From assembly GCA_031284065.1 (NCBI GenBank), contig JAITAP010000048.1, forward strand, positions 1 through 5,456: a stretch of 5,456 bases of DNA, read 5' to 3'. The notes under the pieces are model-generated. The model was not told the origin of the DNA. It worked only from the letters and a program-made list of their open reading frames with translations, and did no database searches. The translations under genes were made by a program, and so were the position numbers. Origin of the DNA: Prevotellaceae bacterium (lineage in GTDB: Bacteria; Bacteroidota; Bacteroidia; Bacteroidales; UBA932). The stretch's first letter is position 1, and each line of letters starts with the position of its first letter. Positions 1 to 5,312 of the stretch are shown here, one piece after another.

Positions 1-102
1 AAACCGCGCTTCCTCAAACCACTTGTGGCTGGGGTTGACGGCTTGTGCGCTCGCGCCTGCATACAGCAGGCAGAGCATGAGGAGTAAGGTTGATTTTTTC
101 AT
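1..102 (-). CDS. Secreted glycosidase, probable GH29 alpha-L-fucosidase (N-terminal fragment)
   Basis: Only the first 34 codons are in the window; the gene runs off the left edge. The protein starts with MKKSTLLLMLCLLYAGASAQ: a short basic start, a hydrophobic core and an ASA-Q site typical of signal peptidase I, so export to the periplasm or beyond is likely. The mature part begins AVNPSHKWFEEARF. In GH29 alpha-L-fucosidases the mature protein opens with a W-(F/Y)-x-x-A-(R/K)-F-G-(M/L)-F-(I/L)-H-W-G segment, and the last residues here fit its first half. The family removes alpha-L-fucose from glycans. The ATG at 102-100 has no Shine-Dalgarno sequence, as usual in Bacteroidota, and no clear TAnnTTTG box lies between it and the gene ending at 262. 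The signal peptide is secure. The family call rests on about eight residues and could be wrong. Confidence 0.55.
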   Translation of the reverse strand, partial: MKKSTLLLMLCLLYAGASAQAVNPSHKWFEEARF

Positions 103-109
103 GATGATG

Positions 110-204
110 TTGTTTATTGACGAACGTGAAGCCTTTCCCAAACTCAAGTAAGTTAACGATTGCAGGTTGTCGAGCAGGCATGTTTCCAAATCGGGTTCGG
201 AGAT
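110..204 (-). pseudogene. Remnant of a DUF1016/YhcG-type PDDEXK nuclease gene
   Basis: Two minus-strand frames together spell a piece of the DUF1016 (YhcG-like, PDDEXK nuclease) consensus. The frame covering 204-160 reads ISEPDLETCLLDNLQ. The next frame, covering 151-110, reads LLEFGKGFTFVNKQ. Family members typically have SE-x-(D/E)-LE-x-x-(L/I)-(I/L)-DNLQ-x-FLLELGKGF-(A/T)-FV-x-(R/K)Q at this point. Eight bases separate the two pieces where six would keep the frame, so there is a frameshift. Neither the rest of the nuclease domain nor the N-terminal DUF1016_N region is present, so this is a fragment and not a working gene. It ends immediately before the start codon of the secreted glycosidase. 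The match is from memory of the family pattern, but both halves agree in order and spacing. Confidence 0.55.
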
Positions 205-261
205 GAGGTGAGCCTTTGTTTTCTTTTTTGCTTTTGGCGAGAGTGGATTTGATTAGCATTA

Positions 262-471
262 TTAATTTCCGCCGGAGATTCCATAAAGAATTACTTCGTC
301 GTCAATAACGTTTGCGACACTCCAATTAGGAATATGTAATCTTACGTACTTAATGGTCTGAGCAATATCAGGTTTTTTTTCCGTGTATTTCCCATTTTGC
401 GTGTCAAGAATGAAGTTGCTCATTTCTTCCAATCCATTAAGTTTTTTACCGTTGCGAGATGTTGTTGCCAT
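262..471 (-). CDS. Small orphan protein, 69 residues, ending in Gly-Gly-Asn
   Basis: I do not recognise this protein. It starts at an ATG (471-469) 10 bases after the stop of the 404-residue protease gene, in the same orientation, so the two are probably co-transcribed and translationally linked. The sequence has a polar, basic N-terminus (to about residue 12), a likely amphipathic stretch (13-40), and a hydrophobic C-terminal half with the look of beta strands (YVRLHIPNW, then IDDEVILYGISGGN). There is no signal peptide, membrane segment or cysteine. The tail resembles the end of MoaD/ThiS-type beta-grasp proteins (acidic-acidic-E-V-hydrophobic, then S/A-G-G), but carries one extra Asn, and the N-terminal half does not obviously fit a beta-grasp fold. 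It could be a substrate, partner or regulator of the protease. The AT-rich codon use matches the protease and differs from rlmB. The operon spacing and shared composition support a real gene. Confidence 0.7.
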   Translation of the reverse strand: MATTSRNGKKLNGLEEMSNFILDTQNGKYTEKKPDIAQTIKYVRLHIPNWSVANVIDDEVILYGISGGN

Positions 472-481
472 GATATAATTA

Positions 482-1696
482 TTAAAAAGTTACTTTTTTA
501 TGTGAGATTGTTTCCAAATGATTTTTTAAAGGTTTGAGATTTGTTTCAAATTTGCATTTGTCGCATATCAAAATGTCATCATCGCGAACATTTTTGTTTT
601 CTGGTAAATTGAGTTTTTTAATTTGCTCCCTACTGACAACACCAAAGTATCCTTTGATTTTATGATTTTCTCCACATTTTGCACATCTTGCATCAATTTC
701 TACCATATCAATGTGCTTATCCTCCACTAATGCTCCTGGTGGTGGCGGTAACGGTTGTGGTAAATTTGTATTTATCGAGGTTGCCGTTCTATAGAGTAGA
801 AAATCTTCTCCAACGTATAACTTGTAGTTTGTGGAGCTATCAAAAATCAGCATAGTAACAGCTTTAATTCGATATACAATATCTGCAAGTTTTTGATTGC
901 TATCAATATTTTCAATTAATAAATCATCCTTTAAATCTTCAATCTTCAAAGATCTTCCATGAGTTCTCCAAGCCATGTGGTTGCATAATTTATTTGCAAC
1001 CTCTTCGGCTCTTTGTTTCCTCATCTTATCCGTAACCTTTTCGCGTTTTGTTTGGGTTTCAGTCCAATTTTTGAATTTGTATTTTTCCAACCAACCTTTT
1101 ACGAGGTCTTTGGCAAATTCCAACGAGTTGACAACACCATAAATTTCGCCCGGAGATATTTGTGCAACCATAATAGCATCAAAAGTATTTAATACTCCTT
1201 TGCTGTTGGCTTCGTTTCTTTTTTCATCAACCCATGCTTTATAATCATGCGCTGAAACAACTGAACGTCCCATTTTAACTTGCGCATCAATAGGACCTAA
1301 GCTGCCCGTTTCACACATATAAATATTATCCCCAGACAATGCCAATATAGTACCTGCACTTTTAGCCTCGCCTGCAATAACGAAATTGACCTCATCAAAT
1401 TTCTTTCGCAAGAATCTCGCAATTTCTTCAGCGGCTTCACCGCTTCCGCCAGGAGTTTCTATGTAAAAATCTATTTTATTTTTTTCCGATTTACGGAGAG
1501 CATCTTGAATAATATAGAAGTCATCTTGAACCAAGCTTATGTCAATACCCGACCGCCCTTTGGTGAAATCAACAGAGTAAATAAATAAATAGCGTCCAGT
1601 AAATTCATTATACTGTTTGATTAACTTGTTTAACTCCCGCTGTAAATCAATTATGCTAAGCCTTTTCGATATGTACTCTTGCAAAATACTTTTCAT
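482..1696 (-). CDS. ClpP-fold serine protease (serine dehydrogenase proteinase/SppA-like family) with C-terminal zinc ribbon
   Basis: This is a 404-residue, probably cytoplasmic serine protease of the serine dehydrogenase proteinase family (ClpP/crotonase fold, related to SppA). Residues 76-140 carry the core: DFYIETPGGSGEAAEEIARF (oxyanion-side PGG at 82-84), then AGEAKSAGTILALSGD with the predicted nucleophile Ser113, then GSLGPIDAQ (131-139). I cannot assign the second catalytic residue confidently. A helical region follows, including WRTHGRSLKIEDL (243-255), as in relatives. A proline-rich linker (about 312-322) leads to a Cys4 zinc ribbon, C338-x2-C341 and C378-x2-C381. There is no signal peptide or transmembrane segment, unlike true SppA. 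It is the first gene of a two-gene unit with the 69-residue protein. A promoter lies at 1788-1817 and a hairpin in its leader. The gene is AT-rich beside rlmB, suggesting acquisition. Family assignment is firm; the substrate is unknown. Confidence 0.86.
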   Translation of the reverse strand: MKSILQEYISKRLSIIDLQRELNKLIKQYNEFTGRYLFIYSVDFTKGRSGIDISLVQDDFYIIQDALRKSEKNKIDFYIETPGGSGEAAEEIARFLRKKFDEVNFVIAGEAKSAGTILALSGDNIYMCETGSLGPIDAQVKMGRSVVSAHDYKAWVDEKRNEANSKGVLNTFDAIMVAQISPGEIYGVVNSLEFAKDLVKGWLEKYKFKNWTETQTKREKVTDKMRKQRAEEVANKLCNHMAWRTHGRSLKIEDLKDDLLIENIDSNQKLADIVYRIKAVTMLIFDSSTNYKLYVGEDFLLYRTATSINTNLPQPLPPPPGALVEDKHIDMVEIDARCAKCGENHKIKGYFGVVSREQIKKLNLPENKNVRDDDILICDKCKFETNLKPLKNHLETISHKKVTF

Positions 1697-1728
1697 ACTT
1701 TAATATGGTGTTTTTACTCGTAAAAATT

Positions 1729-1757
1729 CATCCTTTCAGATTTTATTTGAAAGGATG
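1729..1757 (-). promoter_or_regulatory. Perfect 10-bp hairpin in the leader of the protease gene
   Basis: CATCCTTTCA (1729-1738) and TGAAAGGATG (1748-1757) are perfect inverted repeats around a 9-base AT-rich loop. The hairpin lies 32 bases upstream of the protease ATG and downstream of the predicted promoter, so it would form in the 5' leader of the transcript. On the minus strand it is followed by AATTTTTACG, a weak U-tract. It could therefore be a weak terminator or attenuator catching read-through from rlmB, an RNA-stabilising leader structure, or a dimeric operator. The inverted repeat is certain; its role is inferred. Confidence 0.6.
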
Positions 1758-1787
1758 CTGTACTTATGCAACTATACTCATACTTGG

Positions 1788-1817
1788 CAAATGTACGGAA
1801 TTGCACATATAAACAAC
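1788..1817 (-). promoter_or_regulatory. Bacteroidota-type promoter for the protease operon
   Basis: On the minus strand, TACATTTG (1795-1788) matches the -7 consensus TAnnTTTG exactly. GTTG (1817-1814) lies 18 bases upstream of it as a near match to the -33 TTTG element, one base short of the usual spacing. The predicted transcript starts near 1782, giving a leader of about 85 bases that contains the 1729-1757 hairpin. The -33 element abuts a 14-bp palindrome. Confidence 0.55.
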
Positions 1818-1862
1818 TTAACAATTGTTAAAAATGTTGATTTAAAATTCAATCAATTGATT
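1818..1862. promoter_or_regulatory. Pair of CAATTG-centred palindromes, possible operator
   Basis: TTAACAATTGTTAA (1818-1831) is a perfect 14-bp palindrome directly upstream of the predicted -33 element of the protease promoter. AATCAATTGATT (1851-1862) is a perfect 12-bp palindrome sharing the CAATTG core. Their centres are 32 bp apart, close to three helical turns, so a dimeric regulator could bind both on one face of the helix. The stretch is AT-rich, which makes chance palindromes more likely. No regulator gene is in the window. Confidence 0.35.
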
Positions 1863-1874
1863 TTGAGGAGTTGT

Positions 1875-1957
1875 TTTTTGGCGTTGGGTAATATACACCA
1901 AAGTACGTGTTCTTTTATTGTGAGTAAACATGACAAAAAAATCCGTAACGCCAAAAA
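1875..1957. repeat. 11-bp inverted repeat with 61-base spacer beside rlmB
   Basis: TTTTTGGCGTT (1875-1885) and AACGCCAAAAA (1947-1957) are perfect inverted repeats. The right arm ends 5 bases from the rlmB stop codon. The spacer holds no gene. The orientation of the A/T runs does not make a standard terminator on either strand. It might be the trace of a small element's ends at the border of the AT-rich block, or chance. Confidence 0.4.
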
Positions 1958-1961
1958 TCTT

Positions 1962-2729
1962 CTACCTCGCAACCTGCAATCTTTGCCTCACCGCCTCAAA
2001 CAGCACGACGGCAGCCGCTGCGCTTACGTTGAGCGAGGCGATGCTTCCGCAGAGCGGAATGTGCGCTATTTCGTCCGCCATGCGCAGAATGTCGGGCGAT
2101 ACGCCGTCGTCCTCTGACCCCACCACGATGGCGGTTGGCTTTGTGAGGTCGAGCGAGTAGAGGCTCTTGTCGGCTTTTTCTGTGGCTGCCACCACCTGTA
2201 TTCCGCTACTGAGCAGGTAGCGCACTGCGCTGTGCAAGCTGTGGACGCGGCACACGGGCGTTATGTTTAGCGCCCCCGCCGACGCTTTGAGCGCGTCGCC
2301 GTTGATTTGCGCCGCGCCTTTGTCCGGCAGCGCTATGGCGTGCACGCCTGCGCACTCCGCCGAGCGGGCAATAGCGCCAAAGTTCCGCACGTCGGTTACG
2401 CCGTCGAGCAGCAGCGCCAACGGCGTTTCGCCGCGCTCCACCGCGCCTATTATCACCTCTTCGAGGTTGGCGTACTCTATGAGCGAGGCGAAAGCCACCA
2501 CCCCCTGATGATTTTTTTGCGTAAGCGCGTTAAGCTTTTCGAGCGGTACGCGCTGCACCGGTATCTGTCGCTCCTCGAGCAACGTAGCCAATTGCTGCGC
2601 CATCTCGCCCTCCATGCCCCTTTTCAGCAATACCCTGTCTATTTCGCGCCCGTTTTGTATAGCCTCCATCACCGGACGTATGCCAAATAGCAGGTTTGCG
2701 GGCGATGCTTTTCGTTGCTTGTAGTACAT
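1962..2729 (-). CDS. rlmB: 23S rRNA (guanosine-2'-O-)-methyltransferase RlmB, TrmH/SpoU family
   Basis: This SPOUT-class enzyme of 255 residues (E. coli RlmB has 243) uses S-adenosylmethionine to methylate the 2'-O of a guanosine in the peptidyl-transferase loop of 23S rRNA (G2251 in E. coli numbering). An N-terminal substrate-binding domain opens with LLFGIRPVMEAI (13-24) and ends at NHQGVVAF (73-80). The catalytic domain shows the three SpoU motifs: LLDGVTDVRNFGAIARSAEC (107-126) with Asn116 and catalytic-type Arg122; VVGSEDDGVS (202-211) with Glu206; and IPLCGSIASLNVSAAAAVVL (224-243), which forms the cofactor-binding trefoil knot. It starts at the ATG at 2729-2727, 33 bases after the ABC-F gene in the same orientation, so it is probably the second gene of that transcript. 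A substrate shift within the TrmH family is possible but the two-domain layout favours RlmB. No strong terminator follows it. Confidence 0.92.
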   Translation of the reverse strand: MYYKQRKASPANLLFGIRPVMEAIQNGREIDRVLLKRGMEGEMAQQLATLLEERQIPVQRVPLEKLNALTQKNHQGVVAFASLIEYANLEEVIIGAVERGETPLALLLDGVTDVRNFGAIARSAECAGVHAIALPDKGAAQINGDALKASAGALNITPVCRVHSLHSAVRYLLSSGIQVVAATEKADKSLYSLDLTKPTAIVVGSEDDGVSPDILRMADEIAHIPLCGSIASLNVSAAAAVVLFEAVRQRLQVAR

Positions 2730-2762
2730 AGCTCAACTATTCTTAAATTCTTACTTCCCAAC

Positions 2763-4691
2763 TTACATTGCTTCGCTCCACTTCCACATCAGCTCGTCCT
2801 GTTGCTTTTTGAGGTTGTTGTACTTCTCAAAAAAGTCGAGGGTGGCCTTTGTAGGGCTTTTAGCCAACGCTGCGTCCATTGCGGCCAACTCGGCGTCGCA
2901 GCGCTCAATTTGCTTCTCCAGCTCTTCGCGCTGCCTTTGCAGCTTACGTTGCTGCTTGTCTTTTTCCTTTTTATCAACGTAAGATTCCTCCGGCTTTGCG
3001 TCAGCCTTTGCCGGCTCCCTTTTTTGCGCAGCGGCCGCCTGCGCAGGCGGCAGAGCTTGCGCCTCCAGCTCCCGCATCGACTCCAGCTTTCGCCGCCGCA
3101 GGAAGTCCCAAATGCTGCCGAGATGCTCCTTTACCTTGCCGTCGCGAAACTCGTACACCTTGTTCACCAGCCCGTCCAGAAACTCACGGTCGTGCGACAC
3201 CACTATCAGCGTGCCGTCGTACTGCATGAGCGCGTTTTTCAGTATATCCTTCGAGCGCATATCCATGTGGTTTGTCGGCTCGTCGAGCACCAGCAGGTTG
3301 TATGGCTCAAGCATCAGGCGCGCCATAGCCAGCCGCGAGCGTTCGCCGCCGCTCAGCACGCGCACTTTTTTGTCCACATCGTCGCCGCGAAACAGAAACG
3401 CGCCCAGAATGTCGCGCAGCTTGGCGCGGATTTCGCCCGTGGCAACGCGCTCCAGCGTATCGTAAACGGTAAAATCGCCGTTCATCAGGTCATCCTGATT
3501 TTGCGCAAAGTAGCCGATATTCACGTTGTGCCCCACTATCGACTCCCCCTGCTCCCAAGGCAGCTGCCCCACAATAATGCGGCTCATGGTAGTTTTTCCC
3601 TCTCCGTTGCGCCCCACAAGCGCAATGCGCTCGCCCCGCTCCACCGAAATATTGGCGTTGGAGAAGATGACTTTTTCGCCAAACCTTTTCTGCAAATCCT
3701 TTGCAAGGTACGCCACGTTGCCCGAGCGCGGCGCAGGCGGGAACTTGATGTTGAGCGATACCGTATCTTCGTCGTCTATCTCAATGCGCTCTATCTTCTC
3801 CAGCTGCTTTATGCGCGATTGCACCTGATTTGACTTGGTCGCCTTGTAGCGGAAGCGCTCAATGAACTCCTCTGTTTTTTCAATCGCCTTTTGCTGGTTG
3901 CGGTAGGCGGAGAGCTGCTGCTCGCGCCGCTCTTTGCGCAGCCCCACGTACTTGGAGTAGGGCACGTTGTAGTCGTACGCCTTGCCCAGCAGTAGCTCCA
4001 CCGTGCGGGTGGTTACAGCGTCGAGAAAAGCCCTGTCGTGCGAAATGAGAATGAGCGCACCCGAGTAGCTCTTCAGGTACTCCTCAAGCCACTGTATGCT
4101 TTCGATGTCGAGGTGGTTGGTAGGCTCGTCGAGCAAAATCAGGTCGGGGTGTTGCAGGAGAATTTTTGCCAGCTCAATGCGCATACGCCACCCGCCGCTG
4201 AACTCGGTGGTTGGCCTTGTAAAATCGCTCCGCTTAAAGCCCAAGCCCATGAGCGCCTTTTCGGCCTCGCCCTCGCGGTTGTCGCCGCCAAGCAAGTGGT
4301 AGCGGTCGCTCACCTCGTTGAGGCGCTCTATCAGCTTGGCGTAATCGGCGCTTTCGTAGTCGGTGCGCTCGCCCAGCTCCTTAGTGATGCTCTCCAGCTT
4401 TTGCTCCAGATGCTGCAAGTGCGCGTAGGCGGTGAGCGCCTCGTCCATCACCGTGCGCCCGTCGCTCACCTTCATTATTTGCGGCAGGTAGCCCACCTCA
4501 ATGCCGTCGGGGACAGCCACGTGCCCGCCCGTAGGGGTTTGCAGCCCAACGATGATTTTCAGGAGCGTCGATTTACCCGCGCCGTTCTTGCCCACCAAAC
4601 CTATTCTGTCGCGTGGGTTCACCATAAAAGTGACGCTATCGAACAGCGTAGCGCCGCTAAAAGAAACCTCCAGATTGCTGATTGAAACCAA
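2763..4691 (-). CDS. ABC-F family ribosome-associated ATPase (YheS/YdiF-like), TTG start
   Basis: This is a soluble protein with two ATP-binding cassettes and no membrane segments, 642 residues if started at the TTG at 4691-4689. Cassette 1 has Walker A GKNGAGKST (34-42), signature FSGGW (164-168), Walker B LLDEPTNHLD (186-195) and switch His218. The linker (about 250-307) contains RFRYKATKSNQVQSRIKQLE, the helical arm with which ABC-F proteins reach the peptidyl-transferase centre and P-site tRNA. Cassette 2 has GRNGEGKTT (360-368), LSGGERSR (446-453) and LDEPTNHMD (469-477). After an Ala/Pro/Lys-rich linker, a charged C-terminal coiled coil (about 570-642) resembles the ABC_tran_CTD of Uup/YheS-type proteins. 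The family acts on stalled or initiating ribosomes; some members give antibiotic resistance, but nothing marks this as a resistance type. An in-frame ATG at 4733 would lie upstream of the predicted transcription start, and VSISNLEVSF right after the TTG is a normal family N-terminus. It leads rlmB. Confidence 0.88.
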   Translation of the reverse strand: MVSISNLEVSFSGATLFDSVTFMVNPRDRIGLVGKNGAGKSTLLKIIVGLQTPTGGHVAVPDGIEVGYLPQIMKVSDGRTVMDEALTAYAHLQHLEQKLESITKELGERTDYESADYAKLIERLNEVSDRYHLLGGDNREGEAEKALMGLGFKRSDFTRPTTEFSGGWRMRIELAKILLQHPDLILLDEPTNHLDIESIQWLEEYLKSYSGALILISHDRAFLDAVTTRTVELLLGKAYDYNVPYSKYVGLRKERREQQLSAYRNQQKAIEKTEEFIERFRYKATKSNQVQSRIKQLEKIERIEIDDEDTVSLNIKFPPAPRSGNVAYLAKDLQKRFGEKVIFSNANISVERGERIALVGRNGEGKTTMSRIIVGQLPWEQGESIVGHNVNIGYFAQNQDDLMNGDFTVYDTLERVATGEIRAKLRDILGAFLFRGDDVDKKVRVLSGGERSRLAMARLMLEPYNLLVLDEPTNHMDMRSKDILKNALMQYDGTLIVVSHDREFLDGLVNKVYEFRDGKVKEHLGSIWDFLRRRKLESMRELEAQALPPAQAAAAQKREPAKADAKPEESYVDKKEKDKQQRKLQRQREELEKQIERCDAELAAMDAALAKSPTKATLDFFEKYNNLKKQQDELMWKWSEAM

Positions 4692-4698
4692 AACGTAT

Positions 4699-4833
4699 AT
4701 GTTTATTAAAGATTTTCCGGCAAAGGTACCCATTTTGGAAGAGATTACCAAACGGCGAAGCCCTTTACAAGCATTTGAAGATAAAACCATTGGCGATACC
4801 GGTAAAAAATTTGCGCCGGAAGCAGGCGAAAAA
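4699..4833 (+). pseudogene. Possible N-terminal remnant of a nitroreductase gene
   Basis: Reading the plus strand from the ATG at 4699 gives a peptide with PILEEITKRRSPLQAFEDKTI, close to the opening of FMN-dependent nitroreductases (P-I/V-x-x-x-I-x-x-R-R/W-S-P-R-A-F-x-D-K-P-I/V). It continues with KKFAPEAGEKNQYFF (4804-4848), which vaguely recalls the family's AARWAPSxxNxQPW segment with the intervening residues lost. The open frame runs on through the tRNA promoter and stops in the tRNA at 4923, so no full enzyme (about 180 residues or more) is encoded. The ABC-F promoter overlaps it on the other strand. The first match is good, the second weak; chance is possible. Confidence 0.35.
4721..4752 (-). 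promoter_or_regulatory. Promoter for the ABC-F/rlmB operon
   Basis: On the minus strand TTTG (4752-4749), 20 bases, then TACCTTTG (4728-4721) matches the Bacteroidota -33/-7 consensus in full. The predicted start near 4715 leaves a leader of about 24 bases before the TTG at 4691. It excludes the in-frame ATG at 4733, so this site decides the start codon of the ABC-F gene. Confidence 0.72.
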
Positions 4834-4846
4834 AACCAATATTTTT

Positions 4847-4877
4847 TTTGGCAAAGTAAAAATTTGAGCTACCTTTG
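4847..4877 (+). promoter_or_regulatory. Promoter for tRNA-Glu and rpsT
   Basis: TTTG (4847-4850), 19 bases, then TACCTTTG (4870-4877) is an exact match to the Bacteroidota housekeeping consensus. The transcript should start near 4884, about 18 bases before the tRNA. It is divergent from the ABC-F promoter; the two -33 elements are about 94 bases apart. No equally good promoter separates the tRNA from rpsT, so both probably share it. Confidence 0.8.
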
Positions 4878-4901
4878 CATCCCGAAAACGAAAAGAGAAA
4901 G

Positions 4902-4973
4902 GGCCCATTCGTCTATCGGTTAGGACGTCAGATTTTCATTCTGAAAAGAGGAGTTCGACTCTCCTATGGGCTA
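4902..4973 (+). tRNA. tRNA-Glu (anticodon UUC)
   Basis: The 72 bases fold as a full cloverleaf. The acceptor stem is GGCCCAT (4902-4908) with ATGGGCT (4966-4972), closed by a G-U first pair. The D stem is 4911-4914 with 4923-4926. The anticodon stem TCAGA/TCTGA (4928-4932, 4940-4944) holds the loop TTTTCAT with anticodon TTC at 4935-4937. The T stem AGGAG/CTCCT encloses TTCGACT. The discriminator is A4973 and the 3' CCA is not encoded, so it must be added enzymatically. The anticodon reads GAA and GAG codons. A run of eight Ts begins five bases after the tRNA, which could cause partial termination before rpsT. Confidence 0.97.
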
Positions 4974-5000
4974 CGATTTTTTTTATATCTACTTTTAGCT

Positions 5001-5255
5001 ATGGCAAATATAAAATCGGCGATCAAGAGAATCCGCCAAGACCAAAAGCGCAGGCTGCACAACCGCTACTACGCGCGTACTACCCGCAGCGCCGTAAAAG
5101 CTTTGCGCAACACTACCGACAAGGCTGCCGCAACGGCTTTGCTGCCCAAAGTATCGGGCATGTTGGACAAGCTGGCAAAAATCAGCGTGCTGCACAAAAA
5201 CAAGGCGGCCAACCTGAAGAGTTCGCTTGCCCTGCACGTGAACAAGCTTGCGTAA
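5001..5255 (+). CDS. rpsT: 30S ribosomal protein S20
   Basis: This is an 84-residue, very basic protein of normal length for S20 (83-88). It starts MANIKSAIKRIRQDQKRRLH, the conserved S20 opening that contacts 16S rRNA. It ends with LDKLAKISVLHKNKAANLKS and LALHVNKLA, matching the conserved D-x-x-A-x-x-x-x-x-H-K-N-K-A-A block of the C-terminal helix. The S20 family forms a three-helix bundle that binds 16S rRNA early in 30S assembly. The frame is open further upstream, to an ATG at 4875, but that would translate through the tRNA; the ATG at 5001 gives the exact S20 N-terminus. The gene starts 27 bases after tRNA-Glu and probably depends on the tRNA promoter at 4847-4877. A strong terminator-like palindrome follows. 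Confidence 0.97.
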   Translation: MANIKSAIKRIRQDQKRRLHNRYYARTTRSAVKALRNTTDKAAATALLPKVSGMLDKLAKISVLHKNKAANLKSSLALHVNKLA

Positions 5256-5312
5256 CCCGAACGGTTGAGCACGTAGAAGCGCACAGCGGTACGTTTTTAC
5301 TTTCACATTTAC

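Noticed and set aside
14..259. An 81-codon minus-strand frame starting 2 bases after the 69-residue gene
   Set aside because: It runs out of frame through the glycosidase signal peptide. Only its middle part (LLEFGKGFTFVNKQ) is meaningful, and that is better explained as one half of the frameshifted DUF1016 remnant.
1934..1958. T-rich run after rlmB on the minus strand as its terminator
   Set aside because: No stable stem precedes the run; the only nearby inverted repeat has a 61-base loop and the wrong arrangement.
1755..2160. Plus-strand open frames across the rlmB 3' end
   Set aside because: They are antisense to the conserved SpoU motif 3 region of rlmB, lack any recognisable domain, and arise from GC-biased codon positions of the true gene.
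2715..3833. A 372-codon plus-strand frame opposite the ABC-F gene
   Set aside because: It is the antisense shadow of the second ATPase cassette, rich in Leu, His and Arg without domain structure.
4038..4685. A 215-codon plus-strand frame opposite the first ABC-F cassette
   Set aside because: It is the antisense of Walker and signature motif codons and has no family resemblance.
4875..5000. Upstream-extended start for rpsT
   Set aside because: It would translate the tRNA-Glu gene; S20 proteins start MANIKSA-like exactly at 5001.
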